A DNA stretch of 64,000 bases from Clostridium sp. C105KSO13 (GTDB lineage: Bacteria > Bacillota > Clostridia > Lachnospirales > Lachnospiraceae): positions 1 through 64,000 of the forward strand of contig NZ_FBWL01000167.1 in NCBI RefSeq assembly GCF_001517425.1, written 5' to 3'. The notes beneath the pieces were generated by a model. That model was not told the origin of the DNA, searched no databases, and saw only the letters and a program-made list of their open reading frames with translations. Numbering within the stretch: the stretch's first letter is position 1; each line of letters begins with the position of its first letter. Shown here piece after piece: positions 18,198-26,582 of this stretch. The position numbers were made by a program, and so were the translations under genes.

Positions 18198-18405
18198 TCA
18201 CGTGGCCTGAGTAAGCGGCGCCAACCACTTACTTAGGTATAAAGGTGCCCGACTAAAGGAAATCACCCTTATGTTTTTACCACGCAACGAAGGTAGTATA
18301 TCAAATTTACTACTGCTTTTCAAGCGTGCCGCTAAGTAATTATTGTGCGCATAAAGGGTTCTTAATACATATCCAGTCTAGGGCCCCTATGCGTGCTTTT
18401 TATTT
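18198..18405 (+). ncRNA. candidate structured RNA with pseudoknot, raiA-motif-like
   Basis: This non-coding stretch has many mutually supporting pairings. CCTGAGTAAG (18206-18215) pairs with CTTACTTAGG (18228-18237). The loop of that hairpin contains GGCGCC (18217-18222), which pairs with GGTGCC (18244-18249) to form a pseudoknot. CGTGG (18201-18205) closes over it with CCACG (18280-18284). ACCCTT (18265-18270) can pair with AAGGGT (18354-18359). GTAGTA (18293-18298) pairs with TACTAC (18308-18313). A last stem, CGCATA (18348-18353) with TATGCG (18388-18393), is followed by a T-run, so the RNA probably ends near 18405. The size, pseudoknot and terminal stem resemble my memory of the raiA RNA class of Firmicutes; I could not check against Rfam. 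Confidence 0.65.
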
Positions 18406-18446
18406 GTTAGAGCTTTTTATATAGTAACCTAGGCAGAGTACTGTAA

Positions 18447-19262
18447 ATGAACATTGTCAGACAGGCATCTGTGAATATTATTGTTGTTATGGGCGTCAGT
18501 ATTATTATGATCGCCGGTGAACTTGATTTGTCAGTGGCTGGTGTGGCATGTCTTACAGGTATGGTTGTTTCTAAGATTATGGTATCTGGTATAAGTATCC
18601 CGTTAGCAGCGCTTATAGGGCTTATTTTAGGAGCGGCAATTGGGCTTTTGAATGGGTTTCTCACAACTAAGTTTAATTTGTCATCTATGATTATCACTTT
18701 GGCAGTGAACAGTGCATGCACTGGATTTGCAAGTCTGGTAACTGGTGGAACTGCAGTATATGGTTTGCCTAAGGATTTTGAATTTCTTGGAAGAGGAACA
18801 ATACTTAAAATTCCTACTCAGGTTATTGTCATGCTTGTAATTGTAATAATTGCCTGGATATTGTTAAGCAAAACTCTGGCCGGAAGATATGCACTGGCAA
18901 TTGGTGGAGATAATCAGGTATCCAGGCTTGCAGGTATATCTGTGAACAAATACAAAGTACTCTATTTCGTTATAAGCGGCTTTTTAGCAGCACTGGCTGG
19001 TATAATCTTGACAAGCCGGCTGTCGACCGGGCAGCCCAATCTTGCAATAAATATGAACATGGATTCTATTACAGCTGCAGTCCTCGGCGGGACCGCTATG
19101 GAAGGAGGAACTGGGAGCATTGTAGGTAGCGTGCTTGGAGCATTACTTCTGACTATAATCACAAATGGGTTGACTATCAATGGGGTAGATTCCTATTGGC
19201 AAATGGTAATCTCAGCGGCTGTACTTGTTATTACTATTGTAACTAGAAGAAAAAAAGATTAA
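18447..19262 (+). pseudogene. 5'-truncated sugar ABC transporter permease (RbsC type)
   Basis: The 271 residues match an RbsC-like permease from the point that normally lies about 45-55 residues inside the protein: MNIVRQASVNIIVVMGVSI followed by the ELDLSVAG signature. The first membrane segment and cytoplasmic start are missing. Upstream is the structured RNA, the adjoining frame has stops, and no ribosome site stands before the ATG. The remainder (EAA-like GGDNQVSRLAGISV, C-terminal helices) is intact with no frameshift, so truncation may be recent. No matching ATPase or binding-protein gene is next to it; it could only work if it were translated from this internal Met and borrowed partners. 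Confidence 0.65.
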
Positions 19263-19272
19263 ACAACGAGGA

Positions 19273-19309
19273 AAGGAGAATAGCTCTGTGAGCTATAAAT
19301 AAGAACATG
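19273..19309 (+). promoter_or_regulatory. ribosome site with hairpin in the spacer before the fucosidase
   Basis: AAGGAG at 19273-19278 is about 28 nt from the ATG at 19307, far beyond the usual 5-9 nt. Between them TAGCTC (19281-19286) and GAGCTA (19290-19295) form a perfect 6-bp hairpin. Folding it would cut the effective spacing to about 13 nt. A tiny GTG-initiated frame of four codons (19288) also lies here. Either could modulate translation of the fucosidase. Confidence 0.4.
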
Positions 19310-20701
19310 AAATACGAACCAACATTAGAATCTGTCGAGAAGCATGAAATTCCGGACTGGTACAATGATGCAAAATTTGGAATCTTTTTTCACTGGGGAC
19401 TGTACTCTGTACCGGCCTATGCAAAAAAGGGAAATAATTTAAATGAAATGACCGAACAAGATAACACTTTTGAGTCTTCTATGACTGAATCTCCCTATTC
19501 AGAGTGGTATTTGAATAAACTCCGTATAGAAGGAAGTTCAACTCAAAGGTATCACTACAAAGTTTATGGAAAGGATTCGGATTATTACGATTTTCAGAAG
19601 GACTTTGAGAAAGCCAATAAAAACCTAAACATGAATGACTGGGCTGATGTATGCAAAAAGGCTGGAGCCAAGTATGTAGTCTTAGTTACTAAACATCATG
19701 ATGGATATTGTATGTGGCCCAGTGAAGTGAAAAATCCAAGTATGCCTGATTATCAGTCAAATAGAAACTTCGTTGAAGAACTTACAGATGCTGTACGTTC
19801 AAGAGATATGAAGATGGGATATTACTATTCAGGTATCTTTGATTGGACATTTTTCAAAAAGCCTATTTTAGATGTTAGAACTTTTATAGGTCAGCATTTG
19901 GCCTCCAACGAATACTGTGAATATTCAGTGGCCCAAATGAAAGAGCTAATTGAGAAATGCCATCCTTCCATTCTATGGAATGATATCGGTTTTCCGCCAC
20001 AGTATAATTTGAATAAAATGTTTGCAGATTATTATAATACGGTACCTGAAGGAGTCATTAATGATAGATGGAAGCAATTTCATCTTAATACGGAAAAGGA
20101 TGCAGAGGCTCAACTTGACAAATGGGTTGAGGAAGCTGGCGAACGTATGAAGACTCTTGGCCTTGAGGGAATGATGATGAATGATGATCACCACGACTTT
20201 TCGACTCCAGAGTATACAACGAAATTTGAATATCGTGAAAAAAAGTGGGAACTGACAAGAGGAATCGGAATGTCCTTTGCATATAACAAGGAAGAGGACG
20301 AGAATGATATGCTGTCTGCTACGGAGTTGATTACAACATTGGTGGATGTCGTAAGCAAGAATGGTAACTTTTTGTTAAATATTGGTCCAATGGCGGATGG
20401 AACTATTCCGGAGATGCAGAAAAAGCCATTGTTTCAACTCGGAGCTTGGCTGGAGAAAAATGGAGAGGCCATTTATGGAACCAGGTGCTGGAGAGAACAG
20501 GAAGGCATCACAGCTGATGGTTTAGGAGTCCGCTACACAGAGAAGCCGGATGCACTGTATGTATTTATACTTTCTTCAGAGATATCAACAGAATTAACTA
20601 TTAAGAATTTAGAGATTCCTAAAGACAGCAGAATTCTCCTTCTGGGGGACGGAAGTTCATTAGAGTGGGAACAGAGTGGCTCTAAGTACATTCAATCATA
20701 G
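19307..20701 (+). CDS. GH29 alpha-L-fucosidase
   Basis: A 464-residue glycoside hydrolase family 29 enzyme that releases L-fucose from glycans. The N-terminal barrel opens with WYNDAKFGIFFHWGLYSVPAY (about residues 18-38), the substrate-binding KHHDGYCMWPS is near 128, and the nucleophile aspartate is in ILWNDIGFP (about residue 224-226). The C-terminal beta-sandwich is short. No signal peptide is seen, so it should act in the cytoplasm on imported oligosaccharides. It follows the truncated permease by 44 nt. The ribosome site is unusually distant, with a hairpin in between. It is the only clearly intact gene in a stretch of remnants. Confidence 0.9.
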   Translation: MKYEPTLESVEKHEIPDWYNDAKFGIFFHWGLYSVPAYAKKGNNLNEMTEQDNTFESSMTESPYSEWYLNKLRIEGSSTQRYHYKVYGKDSDYYDFQKDFEKANKNLNMNDWADVCKKAGAKYVVLVTKHHDGYCMWPSEVKNPSMPDYQSNRNFVEELTDAVRSRDMKMGYYYSGIFDWTFFKKPILDVRTFIGQHLASNEYCEYSVAQMKELIEKCHPSILWNDIGFPPQYNLNKMFADYYNTVPEGVINDRWKQFHLNTEKDAEAQLDKWVEEAGERMKTLGLEGMMMNDDHHDFSTPEYTTKFEYREKKWELTRGIGMSFAYNKEEDENDMLSATELITTLVDVVSKNGNFLLNIGPMADGTIPEMQKKPLFQLGAWLEKNGEAIYGTRCWREQEGITADGLGVRYTEKPDALYVFILSSEISTELTIKNLEIPKDSRILLLGDGSSLEWEQSGSKYIQS

Positions 20702-20706
20702 ATGTT

Positions 20707-20859
20707 TTAAGAAAAAGTGGCGAGTTCTCTGGATGGGTAGAACATGATAGCAGCCGGATTTGGGCAACTCAGCTTGCTATAGCTCCCTTCAGCATATTTT
20801 CCCGCTGCACGAAAGGCAGCACCCCAAATTGGCCATGAACCATCGCCGCTGTATTCCAT
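20707..20859 (-). other. unidentified short reading frame in a remnant zone
   Basis: A 50-residue frame begins at ATG 20857-20859 and ends at 20707. Its composition (EYSGDGSWPIWGAAFRAAGKY in the first 22 residues) is protein-like, but a second overlapping minus-strand frame also reads plausibly (EWNTAAMVHGQFGVLPF), so the true frame is unclear. Neither was recognised. It may be the tail of a lost gene or part of an insertion element. The remaining bases of 20860-20995 show nothing I can identify. Confidence 0.25.
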
Positions 20860-20995
20860 TCTTTATATAACTATCCTGATAACTCCGTTGTCTCTCTTTC
20901 AAGTTTTAAACTTGGTGTACAGCATGCATCTTTGAGTAAATCCTCCTATTCAGAATCAGCCCTCAAAATCGGAATCAATCCCCCACGCAGAAAAA

Positions 20996-21094
20996 ATGAC
21001 TGCGTTAGAATTTTTAAAAATGTTAGATGCAGCGCTGAAGGTGATACAGGCAACTGGAGAAAAAAAATTGGATAAGTATGCTTTTCAGGTCTGA
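20996..21094 (+). pseudogene. unrecognised C-terminal gene fragment
   Basis: A 32-residue frame ending at 21094 (TALEFLKMLDAALKVIQATG in its first half) is amphipathic and protein-like, open upstream for some twenty codons with no ribosome site. It looks like the last helix of a lost enzyme. Its stop overlaps the stop of the SorC fragment on the other strand. Function not recognised. Confidence 0.3.
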
Positions 21095-21320
21095 AGTTGC
21101 AGAAGTTTTTCCGCTAACCAATAATCAATAATTAGTGTATCAGCTAATTTACCTTTGAGGGCAGCCTGGAGAGAATAAACTTTATGGCTGCCGGATACAA
21201 CGAGAATCTTTCGGGGAATTTTTTTATAAATATCCAAATCAATAGCAAGTGTTCTTTTTGCAAGGTTCTGGCAGCATTCGTTTCCACCTGCATCTAAAAA
21301 GCGCAGCATGATATCCGTAT
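21085..21320 (-). pseudogene. C-terminal fragment of a SorC/DeoR-type sugar-binding regulator
   Basis: About 75 residues read as the end of a SorC-family sugar-binding domain: LRFLDAGGNE, then RTLAIDLDIYKKIPRKILVV, SGSHKVYSLQAALKGKLADTLI and IIDYWLAEKLL. That last stretch corresponds to the family's typical ending, in which regulators recognise a phosphorylated sugar. The HTH and most of the effector domain are missing. At about 21320 the sequence changes to transposase coding sequence on the opposite strand, so the gene was probably split by an insertion element and the rest lost. Confidence 0.6.
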
Positions 21321-21777
21321 AAATGGAGAGTTTGAATTTAATGAACAGGAAAACCGTATTACAAAGTGTCTCGGAGGATTCACACCAAAAAGCTGCAGCT
21401 ATAATGTAAAAAGTGGACAATGTGTTGCTTCTTTTGAGAGGAGCAACTGTGAGAGCTGTCCGTATCGGGATAAATGTAACCCTAAACGGCATAAGCGAAC
21501 CTGCCAGAAAGTATTATCAGCAAACAGTAAACGCAGATCACTCCAACAGAGAACAAGAACCAATAAGAAATTCAAAGTCATATCAGCTTTTCGGAATGGA
21601 ATCGAAACCATTCCATCTATCCTTCGCAGGAAATATGAAGTTTATCACATGCCAGTTCGAGGCAAGACCAGATACAGATATTTCACTGGATGCAAAATAG
21701 CAGCTCTGAACATCAAGAAGTTTTGCAAATATCTGCAAGGCTTGGATAGTTATGCTCTAAACGTCGAAATAGGCTAA
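21320..21777 (+). mobile_element. C-terminal remnant of a DDE transposase (IS1182-like)
   Basis: In the frame ending at the TAA 21775-21777 the translation shows FTPKSCSYNVKSGQCVASF, then SNCESCPYRDKCNPK, the cysteine-rich C-x2-C-x4-C region of DDE_Tnp_1_6-type transposases. A basic C-terminal tail with RRKYEVYHMPVRGKTRYRY and KKFCKYLQGLDSYALN follows. Roughly 145-150 residues remain of about 450-500; the catalytic core is absent. No inverted repeats were found with confidence, so the element is a dead fragment. It abuts the SorC fragment on its left. Confidence 0.6.
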
Positions 21778-22007
21778 AAAGGAGGAGGGAGACCACCTGT
21801 AATTTAGAAAAACGGGTATCTGCATGAGCAAAAGAATAAATGTGTTAATTTTTCAAGGTACAAAGTATATAACGAGATGTCAAAGCTATTCTTTTGACGC
21901 TCTAACCATGTAATAAGGTGAGAAACAGCAAGCGTTATCTGTTCCTCAAACACGGAAAATGCAGTTAGTACAAAAAATACCCTGTGCAGATTAAGAAGCT
22001 ATGGCAA
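21778..22007. other. non-coding gap after the transposase remnant
   Basis: 230 nt between the transposase remnant and the LysR gene. It includes a purine-rich AAAGGAGGAGGGAG run directly after the stop and otherwise no gene, hairpin or repeat that I can support. It may contain the right end of the lost insertion element. Confidence 0.3.
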
Positions 22008-22892
22008 TCATTTATAAATTCTAGCCGAATATTTTTTCGTAAATGAAATGTATTTTTCTACACTACTGTTAATATATGTCCCTTTTTGCCATACAAGCCC
22101 AATTTCCTGCTGTATTGTTGGGACTATAGGAATGCCCACTAAACTAGGTATGTTTTTCAGGAGAGAAGAGTAAAGGAACGCTCCCCCTAAGTTGTTTTTA
22201 ATGAAGTTCTCAATCGTGTATAGCTGGCTGGCACGTAAAATGACATTTGGTTTTACCCGAAGGTGTTCAAAGATGGAATTTAAGGTAGTGTTTTGTACAG
22301 AGTCTGTATTATACATAATGAGCGGTTCGTCCTTTAACATTTCTATGGTCACTTCCTTCTCTTTCGCCAGGGGGTGTTCTGGAGATACGCAAAACACAAT
22401 TCTGTCAGAAAGAATTTCGTAAGAATTTAATTTATCCACTTCATAATAATTCATATTTACCAGGGCAAGATCCAGTACGGCTTCCTGAACTAGATTTGTA
22501 GCACGGATGGAACCGTATTCAAATAGTTCTACTGGAATGTAAGGATATTCTTCGTGGAATTCAATCAACATGTCTGGAAAGAATATGGTACTCAAGATTG
22601 GCGGAATGCCTATACGTATTGGATTGATTTGTCTGCCAAGGTCATAGAGTTCAGAAGAAGTCTGATTAAAGGTATTGAGCAGTTCGTTTGCTTTCTGATA
22701 GAATATTTCGCCCTCTTTTGTTAAAATCATATGATTTTTAGAACGAGTAAACAAACTAATTGAGAATTCTCTTTCCAATTCATGAATTGCAGTGGATATT
22801 GCAGGTTGTGTGACGTAAAGCTTTTGTGCTGCTTGGGTAATGCTGTGGTATCGGCTGACAGCACAAAAATATTCTAATTGAGTGATTTTCAT
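22008..22892 (-). CDS. LysR-family transcriptional regulator (tartrate-module type)
   Basis: A 294-residue LysR regulator. The N-terminal winged HTH is MKITQLEYFCAVSRYHSITQ at residues 1-20, with AQKLYVTQPAISTAIHELE following, and the C-terminal part is a typical two-lobed effector domain. Start at 22892 is chosen because GAGGAA lies 5-6 nt upstream; the frame extends another 27 codons without a ribosome site. It is divergent from the DASS carrier and TtdA/TtdB genes, the same arrangement as ttdR with ttdABT in E. coli, so control of that operon by a dicarboxylate such as tartrate is likely. Confidence 0.9.
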   Translation of the reverse strand: MKITQLEYFCAVSRYHSITQAAQKLYVTQPAISTAIHELEREFSISLFTRSKNHMILTKEGEIFYQKANELLNTFNQTSSELYDLGRQINPIRIGIPPILSTIFFPDMLIEFHEEYPYIPVELFEYGSIRATNLVQEAVLDLALVNMNYYEVDKLNSYEILSDRIVFCVSPEHPLAKEKEVTIEMLKDEPLIMYNTDSVQNTTLNSIFEHLRVKPNVILRASQLYTIENFIKNNLGGAFLYSSLLKNIPSLVGIPIVPTIQQEIGLVWQKGTYINSSVEKYISFTKKYSARIYK

Positions 22893-23050
22893 AACATTTC
22901 CTCTTTCTTTAAAATATTTTTTGACAGCAAGTATAGACAAAATCGCTAATAAATGATTGCTATTGACTGGCATTATATCATGTTTTTAGATTAAATGCTG
23001 AAAAAATGAATCTTATTAATTTTTTTTATAAGGGTATTACTTCTATTAAA

Positions 23051-23079
23051 TGTACAAACATAAGAGCAATCACTATAAT
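23051..23079 (+). promoter_or_regulatory. candidate promoter of the tartrate operon
   Basis: TGTACA (23051-23056) and TATAAT (23074-23079) with 17-nt spacing, 123 nt upstream of the carrier start, in the 309-nt gap divergent from the LysR gene. The gap is otherwise AT-rich and should include LysR sites; I could not single one out. Confidence 0.4.
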
Positions 23080-23201
23080 GAAGGAATAGCAAAAGGTAAT
23101 AAATCGGCCGTCATATTGCTTTTTGATATTTCCAATGGCTAAAATGATTTAGTCAGTGGTAATAAATTATTAAATATGAAAAAGGAATTGGAGGAAAACA
23201 A

Positions 23202-24467
23202 ATGAGTCCATCTATAATAACTCTACTATTTCTTCTGTTTGCGGTAGTCATGTTCGTATTCGAAAAGATTCCGCTCGGAGTTACTTCCATGATTGTTTGC
23301 ATTGGATTGGTTGTAACAGGGGTACTGGATGTCAACACAGCTTTTGCAGGATTCATAGACAGCAATGTGATCTTATTTGTAGCAATGTTCATTGTCGGGG
23401 GTGCATTATTTGAAACAGGTATGGCAAACAAAATCGGTGGTATTGTAACGAGGTTTGCCAAAACAGAACGCATGTTGATTGTTGCAATCATGATAATCGT
23501 GGGTGTGATGAGCGGGTTTCTGTCTAATACAGGTACAGCAGCAGTGTTAATTCCTGTTGTAATCGGTATCGCAGCTAAGTCAGGATATAAAAGATCCAGA
23601 TTACTGATGCCTCTTGTATTTGCCGCTGCAATGGGAGGCAACCTCTCCTTGATTGGTGCGCCGGGTAATCTGATTGCACAGAGTGCACTGCAGGATATGG
23701 GATTAAAATTTGGCTTTTTTGAATATGGAATCGTAGGATTGCCAATTTTAATCGCGGGCATTATATTTTATGCAACAATTGGTTATAAACTGCTTCCAAA
23801 CCATGATGTGGCAGATGACGGTGCCTTTGATACAAGTAAAGACTTTAGCGATGTTCCGCCATGGAAACAATGGTTATCACTGATTATCTTAGTTTTGACA
23901 GTGCTGGCTATGATTTTCGAAGACAAAATTGGTATTAAATTAAGCGTTTCCGGTGCAATTGGAGCATTATTATTGATACTGACCGGTGTTATCTCAGAAA
24001 AAGATGCACTGAAATCTATTGACTTGAAGACAATCTTTCTGTTTGGAGGAACACTTTCTCTGGCTGCTGCTTTACAAGAAACAGGAGCAGGTGAAATGAT
24101 TGCCAATAAGGTAATCGGAGCACTGGGAGATAATCCGTCACCATACATTCTGACTTTTGTTGTGTTTATTCTCTGCTGTGTATTGTCGAACTTTATGTCA
24201 AATACAGCAACTACAGCACTTATGGTTCCCATATGTCTGTCTATCGCCCAGGGGATGGGAGCGGATCCAAGAGCTGTACTGATGGCTTGTGTGATTGGTG
24301 GGTCCTGTGCATATGCAACGCCGATAGGAATGCCTGCAAATACTATGGTTGTTGGAGTAGGCGGATATAAATTTATGGACTTTGTAAAAGCAGGTCTTCC
24401 TTTAATTATCATTGCAACAGTCGTAAGTATGATTATCCTTCCGATTGCATTCCCATTCTTCCCATAA
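23202..24467 (+). CDS. DASS/SLC13-family anion carrier, probable tartrate or dicarboxylate transporter
   Basis: A 421-residue membrane protein of the divalent-anion:sodium symporter superfamily with about eleven hydrophobic segments. Two internal repeats each carry a hairpin with SNT-type motifs: GFLSNTGTAAVLIP (about residue 107) and NFMSNTATTALMVP (about 330). These SNT motifs bind sodium and the carboxylate in the family. It lies directly upstream of the tartrate dehydratase subunits (51-nt gap) and divergent from a LysR gene, so tartrate/succinate exchange or dicarboxylate uptake is the best guess. Ribosome site TGGAGG precedes the ATG. Confidence 0.88.
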   Translation: MSPSIITLLFLLFAVVMFVFEKIPLGVTSMIVCIGLVVTGVLDVNTAFAGFIDSNVILFVAMFIVGGALFETGMANKIGGIVTRFAKTERMLIVAIMIIVGVMSGFLSNTGTAAVLIPVVIGIAAKSGYKRSRLLMPLVFAAAMGGNLSLIGAPGNLIAQSALQDMGLKFGFFEYGIVGLPILIAGIIFYATIGYKLLPNHDVADDGAFDTSKDFSDVPPWKQWLSLIILVLTVLAMIFEDKIGIKLSVSGAIGALLLILTGVISEKDALKSIDLKTIFLFGGTLSLAAALQETGAGEMIANKVIGALGDNPSPYILTFVVFILCCVLSNFMSNTATTALMVPICLSIAQGMGADPRAVLMACVIGGSCAYATPIGMPANTMVVGVGGYKFMDFVKAGLPLIIIATVVSMIILPIAFPFFP

Positions 24468-24518
24468 GGAAAATGATAATTATAGTAAAATACATGAAAA
24501 ACAATAGGAGGTAAAGAA

Positions 24519-25418
24519 ATGGAGAAGAAAGAACAGGTAGAGCAACTTACCAATTATATGGCAAACTTCGTGTCTTATATTGGAAAAGTGCTTCCAGATG
24601 ACATTAGTGCAAAGCTGGACGAGCTTGCAGAGAAAGAGGATGGTCCGCTTTCTAAAGTAATCTATGAAACAATGAAAAAGAATCAGGCCCTGGCAAAAGA
24701 ACTTAACAGACCATGCTGCCAGGATACCGGTGTACTTCAGTTTTGGGTAAAATGTGGGACAAACTTTCCGTTGATTGGAGAATTGGAAGCACTATTAAAA
24801 GAAGCAGTTGTCAAAGCAACTGTTGAGGCGCCGCTTCGTCATAATAGTGTAGAAACATTCGATGAATACAATACAGGAAAGAATGTCGGAAAAGGCACAC
24901 CGACTGTATTCTGGGATATTGTACCAGATAGTGATCAGTGTGAAATCTACACCTATATGGCTGGTGGTGGATGTACACTACCTGGAAAAGCAATGGTTCT
25001 GATGCCGGGTGCCGGTTATGAAGGTGTTACAAAATTCGTTATGGATGTGATGACATCTTATGGACTGAACGCATGTCCTCCTCTACTTGTGGGTGTTGGT
25101 GTGGCAACTTCTGTTGAGACAGCAGCTTTACTTTCCAAGAAAGCTTTGATGAGACCTCTGGGAAGTCACAGCGAAAACGAACGTGCTGCATCCATGGAAA
25201 AACTGTTAGAAGATGGTATCAATTCAATTGGCCTTGGACCACAGGGTATGGGTGGAAAATATTCTGTTATGGGTGTCCACATTGAAAATACAGCAAGACA
25301 TCCATCCACAATAGGTGTTGCTGTTAATGTTGGATGCTGGTCACACAGACGCGGTCACATTATTTTTGATAAAGATCTCAACTATAAAATTACCACACAT
25401 TCGGGGGTGACATTATAA
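24519..25418 (+). CDS. ttdA: L(+)-tartrate dehydratase alpha subunit (fumarase-type, 4Fe-4S)
   Basis: A 299-residue iron-sulfur hydro-lyase subunit. It closely follows the E. coli TtdA pattern by eye: [15 protein letters not shown] (cluster cysteine, about residues 66-80), [21 protein letters not shown] (second cysteine), [20 protein letters not shown] and the third cysteine in GCWSHRRG. It pairs with the beta subunit overlapping its stop codon. L(+)-tartrate would be dehydrated to oxaloacetate; a fumarase role is the alternative for this family, but the carrier and LysR neighbours favour tartrate. Ribosome site AGGAGG. Confidence 0.88.
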   Translation: MEKKEQVEQLTNYMANFVSYIGKVLPDDISAKLDELAEKEDGPLSKVIYETMKKNQALAKELNRPCCQDTGVLQFWVKCGTNFPLIGELEALLKEAVVKATVEAPLRHNSVETFDEYNTGKNVGKGTPTVFWDIVPDSDQCEIYTYMAGGGCTLPGKAMVLMPGAGYEGVTKFVMDVMTSYGLNACPPLLVGVGVATSVETAALLSKKALMRPLGSHSENERAASMEKLLEDGINSIGLGPQGMGGKYSVMGVHIENTARHPSTIGVAVNVGCWSHRRGHIIFDKDLNYKITTHSGVTL

Positions 25419-26044
25419 TGCTGAAAATGAAAGATGGAAAAAAAATTTTGACAACACCAATATCAGCTGAGGATCTGGCTGATATCCATATTGGAGATGT
25501 TATATATTTGAACGGAAGCGTGACAACCTGTCGTGACGTAGCACATAGACGATTAGTTGAAGAAGGACGTGAACTGCCTGTTGATGTTAAAGATGCAGCA
25601 ATTCTTCATGCAGGTCCAATTATTCGCTCATTAGAAGACGATAAATTTGAGATGGTAGCTGTAGGGCCAACCACAAGCATGCGTATGGAGAAGTTCGAGA
25701 AAGAATTTGTTGAGCAGACAGGTGTAAAGGTCATTATCGGAAAAGGCGGTATGGGACCGAACACAGAATATGCATGCAAGAACTATAAGGCAATTCATTG
25801 TGTATTTCCTGCAGGAAATGCAGTTTTAGCCGCTACAGAAGTGGAAGAAATTGTAGATGCACAGTGGCGTGATCTTGGTATGCCGGAGACGTTGTGGCAC
25901 TGCCGTGTGAAAGAATTCGGACCGCTAATAGTTTCTATTGATACAGAAGGACGGAATTTATTCGAAGAGAACAAAGTAATCTTCAATGAAAGAAAAGATA
26001 AAGCAATCGAAGAAATCTGCAAACATGTGAGCTTTATTAAATAA
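25418..26044 (+). CDS. ttdB: L(+)-tartrate dehydratase beta subunit
   Basis: A 208-residue beta subunit of the fumarase/tartrate dehydratase C-terminal family. Signatures: [20 protein letters not shown] near residues 27-46, [22 protein letters not shown] and GKGGMG. Its ATG overlaps the TtdA stop by one base, indicating translational coupling. Length matches E. coli TtdB (about 200). A strong terminator follows, closing the carrier-TtdA-TtdB operon. Confidence 0.9.
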   Translation: MLKMKDGKKILTTPISAEDLADIHIGDVIYLNGSVTTCRDVAHRRLVEEGRELPVDVKDAAILHAGPIIRSLEDDKFEMVAVGPTTSMRMEKFEKEFVEQTGVKVIIGKGGMGPNTEYACKNYKAIHCVFPAGNAVLAATEVEEIVDAQWRDLGMPETLWHCRVKEFGPLIVSIDTEGRNLFEENKVIFNERKDKAIEEICKHVSFIK

Positions 26045-26085
26045 TCATATAGAACAATTTCATTAAATCAATCTTTTGCCATAAG

Positions 26086-26128
26086 TGACCATACAAAGAG
26101 ATATATTATTATAATCTTTGTATGGTCA
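26086..26128. terminator. terminator after ttdB
   Basis: A perfect 14-bp inverted repeat (26086-26099 with 26115-26128) with an AT-rich 15-nt loop, between ttdB (plus) and ABC remnants (minus), followed by TTAATCATTTCT. Probably works in both directions. Confidence 0.85.
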
Positions 26129-26545
26129 TTAATCATTTCTCCTGAAGAAAAACTTCTTTCCATTTTCCTTTAAAGTTTCTCTGCCTGTGCGCACAATAAT
26201 CTCCGTGCCATCTGAGACCTGTATATAACACTGCATGTAAAAACCCAGAAATTTATTGCGCAGAATGATTCCTCTTATCGGTCCTTCTGAAAATACAAGC
26301 TCCTCCGGGCGGCAGCATACAACATTTCGATGTTCATCTGCGAAATGATTTGATATTCCTAGAATTTCCCTCCTCATTTTTGCACGTAATTTTGCATCCA
26401 GGTTGCTGAACGGTTTATCGAGAAGAAGTATTTTCGGTCTTGTGATCAAGGAAAGAATAAGCGAAACACGCTGCTGACCACCCGATATTTCCTTGATTGC
26501 TGCATCCTTGTATGCTTCAAATCCAACTGATTTCAGATATTCCAT
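26129..26545 (-). pseudogene. degenerate ABC transporter ATPase fragment
   Basis: The frame contains the ABC signature ISGGQQRVSL, a Walker B in which the catalytic Glu is replaced (LLLDKPFSNLD instead of DEP) and the D-loop. It then jumps from the helical region (ISNHFADEHRN) directly to a TOBE-like C-terminal domain (VVCCRPEELVF onward). Walker A and the first about 120 residues are absent, and the H-loop region is deleted. This is the pattern of an inactivated putrescine/iron-type importer ATPase. Confidence 0.7.
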
Positions 26546-26582
26546 CTGAAAACAATGATGGTAGGAATCAGCAGAAGCATAT

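Noticed and set aside
23153-24553. Two long antisense frames (202 and 256 residues) opposite the DASS carrier
   Set aside because: Low-complexity, proline- and isoleucine-rich shadows of the carrier gene without start signals.
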